Source: Annona cherimola (lineage: Eukaryota > Streptophyta > Magnoliopsida > Magnoliales > Annonaceae). From it: a stretch of 64,000 nt of DNA. The position numbers were made by a program, and so were the translations under genes. Shown here in pieces: positions 24,203 to 37,600 of this stretch; position 1 is the first letter of the stretch; each line of letters starts with the position of its first letter. The notes beneath the pieces are model-generated. The model worked only from the letters and a program-made list of their open reading frames with translations. It made no database searches and was not told the origin of the DNA. The DNA is taken from positions 7,219,579 through 7,283,578 of the forward strand of contig CM059975.1 in the NCBI GenBank assembly GCA_030490835.1, in the 5' to 3' direction.

Positions 24203-26520
24203 AGCAGTCCAATAAATGTGCAAAAATAATTGTTAATTGTTTGTCAAGTCATATATGCAAGGCTCGAAACTTCCCTATTTATTAATTTCATGGAACACAT
24301 GATCGTGTTCAGAACTTCGGACACTGGAATCGTTCCCCCACCATTTCACAGGGACAAATCAGACCAGAATCATTACCCCAATGATTTCTGCTGGAAATCA
24401 AACCAACTGTCATTATGAATGTTATCGTTAGCTAATCAAGATTTTTTGGGGATGAAATTAACTAACTAACTATTATTATCACATAAATTTTGGAAATTTT
24501 ATATTATAGATTGGACGAATGATCCTCTTCTATGAATTCGTATAACATATATCTGTTGATTAGCGAGTGCTTCTTTTCCATCGTTTGGACGAGCAATGCA
24601 GCATGGCCATTTCATTGGCTGTACTTGCATGCACCGCGCGACAAACGGATATGACTGACTCTTAATCATTCCCAAACCCCAGCAATTAATATTGCATGAT
24701 TTTGATTCAGACTGAGTGGCGTAATTGGCATGGTTAATTCCTGGCCGCGAGGAAACATCAGGCGTCAAACCAGAGCGGCCACAACGAACATCAAACAGTT
24801 GTGGAGAGGACCAAACTGGTGAATCCAAGCTGCCAGAGTTCTGGGTCCCCGCGCTTCCACCGGATACAACGATAATAGAATATCTGACTGGTCTTTGTCG
24901 GTCAGATTTCCCGTATCAGAGTGCCAGATCAGATGGGGCATCAAGTCAGCTAGGCCAGTGCAGCACCAGGAGCAAAGCAGAGCACCGCAAGGGTAGTCTA
25001 GATTTCAGGAAGCAGGTATTTTAGTTGGGAGGCATGAGCAGCAGCAGTCCAGTGCGGTGCAGCAACAGCGTCTCCTTTCCCGCTTGGCACGAGAAGCAGC
25101 AGCTGCCTTTCTTTATTTTCTGCCATTTGCCAAGCAGCATCGGCAGTGGGATTGAAATCTGATCACCAAGGGGGAGAAAAAAAGTGGTGGTCTGCTGAAT
25201 GCTGATGGATTGGCCATTCCAAGGCGCCAAGCAGACCATCCCATCCCATCACGTTGCTTTACTGTACATGGCAAAACTCTTCACCTGCCTTTACCACAAT
25301 GTCCAAGAATATTATATTTTTATATTGAATAAAAATAATATGATAAAATAGGTAGAGTATTATACAAAAAGATAAATATTTTTTTGATGGAAACAAAAAG
25401 ATAAATATTAATAAAGAACGTTACGTAGATAAAACGAAAATGTCATGTTACATATAAAAAGGAAGTTGAGGGAAGTGTGATTAATATTGTTGTTGCTGCT
25501 GTTTGCGGAAAGTATGACTATTTACTACAATTCTTGAATATTGATTTTTCTTTGAATGTCATCCGGCAATGACAGTACACGGTGCGTGCACGAATGCTTC
25601 GGCCGATGTTACCCGTTGAACACATTGCCATTGGGCAGTTTGCAGTGTAGAGCATCTTCCTGCAGCCATTAGATTTGGGCCCTTAAAACCCCTTTATCGT
25701 ATGCAAGTACATACACACTAGCCACTAGGACCTGAGCAATCAAAGTGCTACGAATCCTATCAAACTGCACATTGGGGTGGGGTTGCAGTTTTATGCACCC
25801 GGCATATAACCTGATGAATAGGCTGGCAAGCGTACTTTCATCGGGGGGTTACATTAATTGCAAGGAAATTAATGATGCGGAATGTGACAAAATAAACATT
25901 TGAAACGTACATATTTGCCTTTAATTGATTAACTTTTGCTTGGAATATACATGGGTGAGAGTTAGTGAGACCAGGGAGGTTGTGTCGGCGTGTGCAGTCA
26001 TCGCCCGCGTACCGGCTTCCGGTGCCGGAGTATCAAATATTTCTCGCTCCGTCGCAACCGGCAACTCCTCCATCTTCTGTCCCAACCGAGACACAAAAAA
26101 GCTCCGGCAAAGCCGTTGCATGGAAATACCATAACTGGTCTTGCATCAGCTTAGAAATTTCATGTTTTATAATTTTATTTTCTTATAAAACCATTTTATG
26201 AATATTTTTGGATTTTTAGAGGTTGAATTAAGAAAGAAAAACATCAGGTACATTTTCTAATTCAACACATAAATTGGTTTTTATGGGGATGAAATTAATT
26301 TATTTGTGATTATTTTATATCATTTGTTTAGGATTTAAATGTTTTAATGGCTTAGATATTTCATAAGTGGAGAAATTCGTATGGAACTGGGGATGTGTAC
26401 AGAATACGTGTACAACCGGTGCATGCGATGACTAATGACTTCTCCTCTTCCTACTGCTCAGCCAGTCCACGCTCCCTCATCTCCGTGTCACACGCAGGGC
26501 ACGTGCCGTCTTAAGAAAAA
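24203..26520. other. Intergenic, no gene recognised
   Basis: Contains moderately GC-rich patches (24570-25020, 25940-26120) with open frames on both strands but no recognisable protein. Probably distal upstream DNA of the FRS gene and unrelated sequence. Confidence 0.4.
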
Positions 26521-26532
26521 TGAATCCCTGAT

Positions 26533-27085
26533 TATAAGAGGACAGAAAAAGCGACGGTGCTCCACCGGACCACCAAACCCTAAAAATTTCCCCTCCCCCC
26601 TGCTCTCTCTCTCTCTCTCTCTCTCCTGCTCGCAACCCTAGCGGCAATCGGAGCTTGGAGTAAGGAACGGTGGAAAAGTAAGAGAAGAAGACAAGCCCTG
26701 GATCTGGCCAGCGGCAAAGCCCTAGACTCCTGTTCGGGTAACCCTTCTCTTCTTTCTCTTTCACAATTCAGAAGTATCTGTGCACGATTCTCTGATACCC
26801 GTACGAAAATGATGGCTGTTTAGAAAATCCATCTTTTCGATCAATTATGTCATCGTCTATTCAAAAAATTGTGAGAAAGGGGCTTCTTCTTCTTCTTCTT
26901 CTTTTTTTTTTTTTTGGTAATAGCTTTTTAGTTACTCTCGGCTTACTAAATTTACGTCCGGGTCTTTGAACTTTGCTCTGTCCTCAGTTCTTTGATTTTC
27001 TACGTGTTTTTCCTGACTTGATTTCTTTTGAAACAGTGCAGAGAAATAAAATTATGGGTTAAAGTGGTCGCGTGAGACAACGAAG
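26533..27085 (+). promoter_or_regulatory. Promoter and 5' UTR exons of the FRS gene (inferred)
   Basis: TATAAGAG (26533-26540) is followed about 35 bp on by a telo-box, AAACCCTAA (26575-26583), and a CT microsatellite (about 26603-26625), features common near plant transcription starts. A GT donor after TGTTCGG (26738) could end the first untranslated exon near 26737. A second untranslated exon is possible at 27037-27085, bordered by AAACAG and GTACG. The next acceptor is at 29227-29228, just before the coding exon. Transcript data are needed to fix these exons. Confidence 0.45.
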
Positions 27086-28314
27086 GTACGATTATTTTAG
27101 TTAGTTGTTTCCTTAATGTTTTTACGAATTTATTTTTCTTCACTCCATCATTGGATGGCATTCAACTTTTGCTTACCAAAAATTGTTAGGAATGCTTTTC
27201 CTGGCTTTTCTTTGTTGTTGTACTGGATGATTGAGTCGTAATTACAACGCCTTTGGGATACTGGGAGTGGGCCATCTGCAGGAGCTAACACGGTCTGAGG
27301 ACACCTGCTGCTGGGATTTCTTATTAACGGTTGCTCGGTTTTTTAATCATTTTGAGGGGAGCATCATTCTATTGTTGAGCTATGACAGCGACAATCTGGG
27401 TGGCTGGACTTTGGGATTCTATTTAGCTACAAGATGCTTTCCGTTCAGTTGAAGGTGACTTTCTGGCTATAATTTGTTCGCCTCACTGGCCTGGATGGTG
27501 CTGGGTGTCGTGTCCTTGGTCATGGGACTAAAGTCCCCACCGCGTGGAACCAGGGCTGTTCATCCTTTGGTCATCGTAACAAAAATGCACATTTGCTTAT
27601 AAATTATCAAGGCCCATGTGGGAAATTGTGGAATTTACTTGGAGTAGTTCCATTGTATAGGACAATTTGGTGCATCATCGGATGAGCCCGTCCATGAAGA
27701 TGTTATTATATTCTAGTAGTTGGTGAACCATGTACCCATGATATCATCCTATTCCAACAACCAAATGATTTAATTGTTCAAATAGTGTCCCATTTAATTC
27801 TGCTGATCATTTTGACTATGCCCATCCTCATTTTGACTTGGTGGGCTTAATATGTGTTCCTTCCATATTATTTAATTGGGATACTCTATCTGGATGTTCT
27901 TCTTGTGAACCCTGCTCTATGGTTGCACTACATATAGATGATGTGTTTTTTTATGCACAAGATAATACTAACAATGTAACTGTGCCATTTGGATTGTTGT
28001 ATGCTTGATCCTGTGCTTACACCATCTATTGGAAATGATTAATTGGTAGGAAATCATTTGCGGTAGCAGTAGTGTTTTCACTTGGCACTATTTCTGCTAT
28101 ATCCCTCTCCAATCTCCATTCATACAAATTGGGGCACAAATCTTGCATTTATGTTCACAGTTAGAACTGTTTGGTTGCTTTCCAATTGAACTGATTATTT
28201 TCTTCTAATTACATCAATGAATTGTTCGAATTACATCAATGAATTTTTGGTCCTATTCAATTATGGGTGGAGGATGCCAAATGCAGCCTGAGTAAGTCTA
28301 AATTTGCACATTAA

Positions 28315-28597
28315 GGGCGTGTTTGGTATTCACAAAAACAAATGTTTTCCATCTAAAACTTGGTCCCTCAATAATTACCCTATTTCCCAATCATTTTTTC
28401 ACATCTTTTTATACAACTACCCTACTTTTCAATAATTTATTTACAACTTTTCATACAACTACCTTATCTATTTTAATTTTATTCTGTTTACTCCTCATTG
28501 TTACCCTTATCATATCACATTACTTATTTCCATTTCAAAAACTTTTCCACAAAAAACTTTTCTTTTAAAAACAAGTTTTCTCAAATACCAAACACAC
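28315..28597. mobile_element. AT-rich MITE in the FRS 5' intron (copy 6)
   Basis: Starts GGGCGTGTTTGGTATTCAC and ends AAATACCAAACACAC, with the family core. It lies inside the presumed 5' UTR intron of the FRS gene. Confidence 0.7.
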
Positions 28598-29272
28598 AAA
28601 AGATAGAAGAGTAGGCATCTAAAAGTTGTGGCATTTGTTGCTGGTTGCCAATAGAATGGCTAAAAAACTGGCAATCTAGGATTATTTCCAGGTGAGATAA
28701 TTTTTTCTTATTGGTTCTTGCATTTACTGATTATGGAGCTTTGCTTCCTAGTTCATTTCCTAGTTCATTGGAACTCTCAGTGAGCTTGTATTTTCTTCCA
28801 TTATCATTATTGGAGGCTGCCCCTGCTCCCTAATCGAAATAAATCATAGTTTTGGGTTGTGGCTTCCTTATTATGATTGGCCTCTATATTTCTTATAGTC
28901 ATTATCATTCAGTTCCAATCAGATGCAGTCTTCTGCTTATTGATGCATGGATAAGCCATGATAGTGCCAACATCTTCATAATTATTTAGTTGAACACCCA
29001 ACTGTTATACAATTATCCTCGTATGCTCTTGTACTTGGCTCATCCACTAATTTCAATCTACTGCAAGATCTAAGTGGAGGCAGGTTACAGCATTTGCTGG
29101 CTCTGGTTCCAATCATTTCAGACATTTAGAATGTAGCTTACTTTTCACTATTTGGTGCTTTCTAGCAATCTTTTTATTTTAATCACTGATACTCGTCCTT
29201 GCATTCACTTGTTTTCCTTTGTATGCAGGATCTGACTTTGTTAGTAAAGATTGTTTAGGACGGTGGAGTGTC

Positions 29273-32200
29273 ATGGAAACAAGATCAAAACTAAGAGCAC
29301 TGAGAGAAGGTCGGACAAGCTCTCAAGATGGCAGTCCACAGACTACACCACGCCCAAAGAAGAATGAAATTATGCCTGTACCTCCTGTACCTATTATAGG
29401 TGAGGATGGAACAGTTTTGGAGCCCTATGTTGGTATGGAATTTGATTCAGAGGAGGATGCAAGGAAATATTACAATGATTATGCGATGCGGACTGGTTTT
29501 GGTTGCCGTGTTAGCAGGAACCGCCGTTCAAGGAGAGATGGTGAGATCATTGCTCGTGACTTTGTTTGTTTCAAGGAGGGTTTCCGTATAAAGAAACCTG
29601 GAGAAAATGGAAACAAAGTAAAGCGACATCGAATCAACACTCGTGAAGGTTGCTTAGCAATGATTTCTGTAAAGAAAACAAGCAATGGGAAGTGGGTTGT
29701 TTCAAAATTTATAAAAGAACACAATCATGCACTACTGAGTCCAAGTGAAGCAAGCTGCCTTCGATCACACCGAACTGTATCTGGTGCTCCAAAGAAAGCA
29801 GAGGTTGAACCTCTCTCTGACAAGGATCGTGAGTTGATTGAGAAGTTTGAAGCAGCCGAAAATTTAGAACCACAAGAAGGCATGGAGCTTGAATCTGAGG
29901 AAGCTGCAAGGATATATTACAGTGTTTATGCGAGGCGTGTTGGTTTCCGCAGCCGCATCAGTAAGAATCGCCGTTCAAGGAAAGATGGAAAAATCATTGC
30001 ACGGACATTTGTGTGTTATAAAGAGGGTTTCCGTATCAATAGGAATGATAATAACAGTAATAATAACAATGTCACTAACAGTGCCAAAAAGGAGGATGGT
30101 TCTTACCGACCACGGGCGGTTACAAGGGAGGGCTGCGAAGCTACATTTACTGTCAAGAAGTCAGCTAACGGGAAGTGGGTTGTCTCAAAGTTTGTAAAAG
30201 AGCATAACCATCCGCTACTTGATCCAAGTAAAGTGCGGTGGCTTCGTTCACATTCTACTTTATCTTATGCTCCTAGAAGATCTGTGGAATCTGATGGGAA
30301 AAGGACAGCTGGAAGTGACATGAAATATTTTGTTGGAAAAGATGGTCTCAATGAGCAAGATGGTCTTAATTGCAGCCAAGCTAATCGGAAAAGAAAAAGG
30401 ATCCCTGGAAAAGATCCTCAAAATGTCCTTGATTATTTAGAACGTATGCAATTGGAGAATCCTGCCTTCTATTATGCAGTAAAAATCGACGATGATGAGA
30501 ATCTACGTTGTATCTTCTGGGCTGATGCAAGGGCAAGAATGGCATACAATTACTTCGGTGACGTGGTTCGTTTTGACATGACATACAAAGCAAACAAATA
30601 TGATGTGCCATATGCTCCATTCACAGGAATCAACCATCACCAGCAGCCAACATATTTTGGTGGTGCATTAATGTATGATGAAACTGAGTCAACATTTATT
30701 TGGCTATTTAACACATGGGTTGAAGCAATGTCTGGACGTCATCCAATCACAATAATTACTGACCAAGACCTGGCCGTTGAAGGAGCCATTTCTCAAGTGT
30801 TCCCAAAGAGTCGCCATTGCTTTTGCAAGTGGCGCATCTTACAGAAAGCCCCAAAGCAGTTGGCTCAAGTAAATCGCGCAAATCCTTCCTTTCTTGGGGA
30901 ATTTCAGAAATGTGTCAACATGTCAGCGTCAGTTAATGAATTCGAGTCATCCTGGAAATCTCTCATGGAGAGATATGGAATAAAAAAGAATGATTGGCTT
31001 CAGTCGCTGTATAATGCTCGGCACAAATGGGCCCCAGTATATTTGCTTGATACATTCTGTGCACAATTATCTCCAAATCCAGACAATGAGGTGAACCCCT
31101 TCTTTGATGGTTATGTGGATGATAAGACAACGATTGAGGAATTTGTTACACAATATGAAAGGGCATTGTCCAGTCGGCACGAAAAAGAAGTCGAGGAGGA
31201 TATTCGAACAACCCACACCAAGCCTAATTTGAGGACCAGATTACCTATTGAAAAGCAAGCGGCAAATGCTTACACAAGAGTGGTATTCCTGAAGTTTCAA
31301 GAGGAAATATTCGAGAGCCTTGGTTATGTCGCAAATAAAGTCGAGGACGGAGCAGTCAGCACATATGCTGTATCCTCATTCGAGGATCAAAGAAGGGCTT
31401 GGACTGTCACTCTCAACATCTCTGAGAGGAAAACAAGCTGTAGTTGTCTTATGTTTGAGTCATGCGGCATTCTTTGTAGACATGCTTTGATAGTCTTGAC
31501 AGTGTCAAATTTCATGACTCTCCCATCTCATTACATCTTGGAAAGGTGGACGAGAAATGCAAAGAATGTTGTTGGCTTGGATAAAAGAGGAATTGCAACA
31601 CAAGCTAATTGTCGAAAATCTGCTGCTCTTCGGCATAGCTTTCTGTGTAAGCAGGCCATTAGATGTGCAGAGGTTGGATCAACCTCTGTGCAGGACTATG
31701 ATGTTGCGATGCGTGCTCTACGAGAAGCTTGGGAAAAAATTCTTCTTTCAAAGGATAAGGATGCTGGAATTGCACAGCTTGAAGGACCATTCGGTGCCAA
31801 TGGTCAGCGAGACAATAACCTTCTGCTGAATGATGTGAATAATGTGAGTTCTATGAGTTTGTTTGGGTCTCAACAGCCCAAGAAAAGAGGCCGACCAAGG
31901 AAGTCTGGTTCAAAAACTGATGGTGAGAAGGCTGCAAAGGGTGCTAGGAAATGTACACTCTGCAAGGAGCTGGGCCATGATAGTTCCAGTTGCCCAAGAT
32001 TGCGGCAATTAGGGTAACGTCCAGTGCTTCTTCTGTTACTTTCCTTTTCACACAGTCTGTTTTTGAAACCTTCAAGGATCTATGTTTAACTTGTGTTTTT
32101 TCTCTGTAGGAGCAGTTACAGTGCAAGTGGTGGCATGCTTGTAGGTCTGTAAGTTGCTGTTCTATCAGCCACTGTAAAGTGCTTTCAACCCTATTGACAC

Positions 32201-33402
32201 TTCCCCCATTTGTTTTTCCAGTGGATGCAGGGCCAAGCGATATGCATTCTCGTGGTGGATTGGTCGGAGATCAGCTCAGTCGCAGTGCACTAGGTGGAGA
32301 CCAGCTGGGCCGCGTGGGGCTAGGGGATCAACTTGGCCGTGGAGGGCTAGGAGCAGATCAACTTGTCCGTGGTGGGCTTGGTGCAGATCAGCTTGGTCGT
32401 GGGGGACTTGGTGCAGATCAGCTGGGGCGTGGTGGTCTTAGTGCAGATCAGCTGGGGCGTGGCGGCTTGATTGGAGATCAGCTAGGGCGTGGCGGCCTGG
32501 GTGGAGACCAGCTAGGGCGTGGCAGCTTGGGTGGAGACCAGCTAGGGCGTGGCAGCTTGGGTGGCGACCAGCTAGGGCGTGGCGGCCTTAGTGGGGATCA
32601 GCTAGGGCGTGGCGGTCTTGGTGGCGACCAGCTGGGGCGTGGTGGCTTGGGTGGAGATCAGCTGGGGCGTGGTGGTCTAGGTGGAGATCATCTGGGGCGT
32701 GGTGGGATTAGTGGAGATCAGCTTGGCCGCGGCGGAATCAGTGGAGACCAGCTTGGCTATCCTGATGGAATTCTGTGAGTGGTCTGCTTCTTTTCTTTAC
32801 AAGAATTTGGGCAGCAAACATTCTAATGCTATGTGCTGTTTTCGACAGGGATCTCTCACTGGGAGATCGCTTTGATTCTCATGGCACTTCTGGCATGGCT
32901 AATTTTGCACATGGCAGCTTCTTCCAGGTCCATTCTTTACCTGCTTCAAGGTTAGCTTTTTCCAAATTTGTTTTAGTTCTATTCTTTTGTAACTTGGTTG
33001 TATTTTCTAATCCAGATTGCCACTCTTGCGAACCCAAGGCTTCTCAATGCAAATGAGGTATGTTTCTTTCATCCTTCATGAGAATCGTTTCAATGTGGGG
33101 TCTCCCTCCAGTGCAGGATTGGGTGATCATTGTCTCCTGCAATGGTGGAATTGGCCATATGATTTTCAGAAAATGGTAAAGAAAATCTCCCTGGATTATC
33201 TTGTCAAGGGAGTTTTTGTGGTTGTAATTCATGATTATAACTCCCAAGGTCGTCCTGTATCTGAGTGGGCTCCTCCCTCCTCCTCCTCCTCCTCCTCCTC
33301 CTCCTCTTCTCTCTCTCTCATATCTGTTACTGACGTTCTATAATTTTGGATAATTTGTAGGAGTTCACACTGACAGGGGGGCGACCTTCATTTGGACCAT
33401 GA
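29273..33402 (+). CDS. FAR1-related (FRS) transcription regulator with a 17-unit decapeptide tail
   Basis: Member of the FHY3/FAR1 family, transcription factors domesticated from Mutator-like transposases. Six coding exons join in phase: 29273-32013, 32110-32144, 32222-32774, 32849-32927, 33016-33057 and 33361-33402, giving 1163 aa. The start is the METRSKL methionine just inside the exon after the acceptor at 29228. Domains in order: FAR1 DNA-binding domain at about 54-153, a second FAR1 at about 203-314, a basic cluster NRKRKR near 371, MULE transposase domain about 430-527 (D435, D497), SWIM zinc finger (C723, C725, C735, H737), AT-hook RGRPRK at 872-877 and a CCHC knuckle (C894, C897, H902, C907). 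The tail has tandem GDQLGRGGLG-type units and ends LTGGRPSFGP. Two N-terminal FAR1 domains recall FRS7/FRS12, but orthology is not settled. Retaining the intron at 32014 would give a 914-aa form ending LRQLG. Confidence 0.9.
32256..32760 (+). repeat. 30-bp coding minisatellite in the FRS gene
   Basis: Seventeen units of 30 bp (one of 27 bp) encode decapeptides of the form GGDQLGRGGL. Variants include GADQLVRGGL, SGDQLGRGGI and GGDHLGRGGI. Units differ widely at third codon positions (CTG, CTA, CTT; CGT, CGC; GGA, GGT, GGC) while the peptide is kept, and every unit preserves the frame. That pattern suggests selection on the protein and an array that is not brand new. Confidence 0.95.
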
Positions 33403-34689
33403 GCAATCCTGACATGCTTTTCGTGAATGTTTCCTGTCTTAGCTTGGCCTTTTCTGTTATGGCCTCATAGAAGGTTTCTACTCTTATGGATGTGTAAGAA
33501 CCAAAAATGAAAGCATGGGAGAAGAAACACTTTAGGTGCCTTTTTAGTCATGCTATCTTTAATTTGTGGATCTTGATTGTAGCTTTAGTGAGATATATAT
33601 ATGTGTATTTATTTAGCTATTCATGTGTCCTCTCTACTGGAAAGTCAAATTCTGTTGGTTTGTTTTGTCTTCTCGATAAAGGGTTCTAACACAGTAGAGA
33701 GAGCATCCTCTTCTTCGTTCTGTTCTTCTGTTCATGTTCTGAAAAGAGCTAATCAGAGAATAAAACATCAACCATAGGAGAACCTGGACGCCCCTATCTA
33801 AAGTCAGTAGTCAGTTCTTTATTCGTATTCTAGAGGTATGATCTTTTACCTTGCTGCTTTCATTTCATTTTCTGTTGGGTTCCAGACTTCCCGGTGTTAC
33901 TATTCATAACCAGGGTGCTTTCCTTTATGTTTGTATGCTTCTTGTTCATAGCAAGGTTTTAACTTGTTGTGCTTTGCTAATTAGGCTTCCTAAGGTTGGA
34001 ACTGCGTCAGAATTTCAAACTAGCAGTGTGCCAGGCTGGGTTTTTGTTCTGGGTGGCCTAGATCAGCTCATCACTTCCCTTAATAACTTTTCTTACACAC
34101 CACATGGATAACTAACTAACTTGAATTCATCTTTACCAGTCATTCCTGAATAACTTATTTATTTGTTTATTTTTTTCCCCTTTCAATTTGAGATGTACCC
34201 CAGTTGTGTGTATTTGAATTCATTTTCTCAAGTAATTGACGTAGGTCAATATGATATGAGGTAAATACAGCTCGGTTTAGGAAGAATCTCATAGGTCGAT
34301 GCCCACTTCTGAATGCTCGGTCATGGATGTTTCTGGATGCCACTTGGTTTATGTTGATATATGTTTGGCTTCATGGGGAAGGCAGCCTGTGTTTCAGAGC
34401 ATTTTATTTGTTTGTTTGTTGGTTGGTACAGGACTCTCATCCCTGTTTGGTTTCCATTTATTTTGCCCACCTTTCATCCTTGTTGGTTTCCGTTGTTTAT
34501 CAAACTTTGGATTGATCCATGAAGTCAAAGGGCATAATGAAATTCAATCACTCTCGGCGAAGGTGTTGATGCAAAGCACATTTTTATTTGTACTGTTGAA
34601 TCGATCATCATAATGAATCTTTTTGTAAGGAAGCAGAAGAAGGGAAAGAAATAAAAAATGAACAGGCAGCAGCAGCAGCTGGAGCTTTT
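33403..34689. other. Convergent 3' ends of the FRS and subtilase genes
   Basis: The FRS gene (+) stops at 33402 and the subtilase (-) at 34690, so this 1.29-kb spacer holds both 3' UTRs and terminators. Several short ORFs here are not credible genes. Confidence 0.6.
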
Positions 34690-37600
34690 TCAGCTGTCGT
34701 TAGTTGTGTTAGATGAAATCTTTGTAATCACAGAGAGCGGAATTGTTGAGACGTGGCCATTGCTCCCGTAGAATCCAATCCTCCCAAAGGTGGCAACGGA
34801 ACTAGTAGCTGTAGCATTGAAAACGACCTTCAAGATCTGCCTCTGACCCTTGGCAATGGAAAAACGATTTGGTGTCACTGAAATCAAAACTCCCTGAGGG
34901 GCACTCCAACCGACATTATAAACCTCATCAGCTGCAATGTTGATGACCGTTCTTTCAACTGTCCTTGATTGGTTTAGCACGGCTATAGCCACCGAAGGCA
35001 GGTTCAGGTCTGGACCAGTCACGGTGTATTTCCCGCAGCTCTCGCCAGTGAAATTCTGGATGACAGGACCAGAACCATTTATGCCACAGAGGAATTCTAC
35101 GAAGTCACTAAATTCTGCAAGAGACATGAATATCATTTGGTTATGGTTTAATGCTACAGCCCAAAAGAAAATAAGAAGTTTATGTGAATATAAGAAGAAT
35201 ACGCTGGATGCACAAATTTTGTCATCGTCATTTTTAGTAGTGATAGACTTACAAAATTCCAACCACTATCAGATGGATATGGTTAAAGACACGATGCCAA
35301 GGTGTCGCACAACTTTATTTGCAATCATTTGATCTCCAATGATTCAAAGGAACCCAAAATTCATTTTCATTGAACACAAGGTTGGATCAATTTTCTCGGC
35401 CTTTTTCTTTTTCTTTCTTTTTTGGCCCCCTTCTGCCTTATCATGGGGATATTTGTGTTAGTTTTCCAGACATTGTATGTCTACAATGTATTGTTACTTT
35501 AGGTTTTAATATCAAGCTATCACTTATTATCAAATATATATACATAAAGAGAACCTTTTCTGTGCATTTGCCCGACCGTAATTAATGGTGCATTTGACCC
35601 AAAATATGCACCACATGTACTTAATTGTATTGATACTTTATACAATGATTTATTCATATATAAATTTTGTAGCAAATGATTTATATGTTGAAAAAACAAC
35701 TTTAAAGTTGTTATTTAGATCAAACTATTTTGGTATGTTGAATTTATACAATTTTCAGATGAAGTCCATACACATCCAATTGAGATGAAAATTGATATGA
35801 TAAAAGAATACATAATTTTAAATACAATGGGTGAAGTAGATTATAATTTTATGATCATACGAGGCCCATTTTGAGGTAACTGCATTGTAATTTTAAATTT
35901 GTACCATTTTTAGATAAGATCCATACACTTCCAATTGGGATAAAAATTGATATGATAATAGAATATATAATTTTAAATATAACGGGTAGAGTAAATTATA
36001 ATTTTATGATTATGTGGGACCCATTTTGAGGTGACTGTACGGTAATTTTGGTGCACTGAAACTGCACTTAAATATTTTATATAAAGCCACCACTTGAGAT
36101 ATTTTTCGTGTGCCACCGTGTGGTATAATTCAAACTTTTTGTCTGATTTTGGTAGTAAGATATTATAACCACGTGTGGCCGAAGTAACCATAATTTGAAA
36201 TTTTGGTTTACCTATCGGCTGGAAAGCATGTAAATAATGGCCATAAATAAACCACAGTAGCAGAGTGGACGTGCTAAGGGATACTGTGGAATACATGTGA
36301 TTCTGTTCTTAATAACTCTTGTGGAAAAATATCTAAATGGGGGGAGTAATTTCCATCATCATTAAGGTAGAAAAAATGGATGGAGTCAACTCTTTTAAGA
36401 AAACCGATTCAGAGTGGAAAAAATGCTCAAAAGCTCGAAATCTAATTTGTCCATGCAGTCCAAGGGGAAGTTTTCAGTGGCATTAGCCAGTGGGACCAAA
36501 TGGTTTGTAAACGTATGCGTCTCCTTCAATTCCTTTTGTTGATTTTCGCAGAAGATTAACTTTAGGGAACTTACTAGAATCAAAGATCAGACCAGGGTTC
36601 AGTGCAGCTGTAGCATTGACAAACCCATTGCCCATGTCAAATGGAGTTGCAGGAGACTGGTTTTCGTCTGGATTTCTGTAGGCCCGTTGTGCCATTATAG
36701 GGCCTCCTTGCTTATCATGCACTGAAGCAGTTGTTGAGAGTGCAGAGCCAATGGCAAGAGGACTGAATTTGGGGAACTTTTGCTTGATTAGTGCAGCAAG
36801 CCCAGCAACATGGGGAGCAGCCATGCTTGTCCCAGAAAGCATCGCAAAATTCTCACCTGTTTATGCAGAAAACGAATTCAGTAAATTGCAAAGCACGGAT
36901 CCCATTAGTCATTCCAAGCAACAAGCGAAGTAGGAGTGAAAAAGCTAATGCTTGGAAAAAAAAAATGCTAAATAAGAAGCAACCAAGCAGCTTCTGCGCC
37001 ATAAATCATCTCATTGTCTCCTGGATTTATGTTTAATAACTTTACCTTGGAATTCAATTGAGTCTGTAGCTAGAGAACTCCATGCAGACCAAATGAGATT
37101 CCCAGGAGCTATCACATTTGGTTTCGTTATATCAGAATCAGTCAGAGAACTATCTTCTGGGTCTGGTCCTCTAGCGGAAAAATACATTACTTTTGGTGCT
37201 GAGCTGAGGTACTTCGGCTTTAATCCACCTAATATTCCTGCTACACCTCCGAACTTGATGATTTTCTTAGTTGACTCATCTCTCACTAAAGAATTGTTGT
37301 AATATTGGAGTAGGATCTGACCAAAATGACAACATTGCAATGATGAATGAGAGAGAGACAGAGAGAGAGAGAGAGAATTGCAGTAAAATCTGATCAAAAT
37401 GATAGCAGGTTGCCCATGGAGTGCAAAAAGAGGACACAAACAAATGCACCATTAAATTTATGTTTTATAAAATTTTATATTAGTGGGGGATTTCTTATTC
37501 GATAGTATTAAATAAATTTACTTGTTTAGTTGCTTAAGGAAAACTATTATGAATAACGTTTTATTTTTATACCATGCAAACAAAAAACAGAACCGTGCGT

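Noticed and set aside
24725..25024. 99-codon ORF in a moderately GC-rich patch
   Set aside because: No recognisable product and overlapped by an opposite-strand ORF.
29889..30197. Arg/Val-rich ORF in another frame of the FRS gene
   Set aside because: Shadow of the FAR1 coding sequence.
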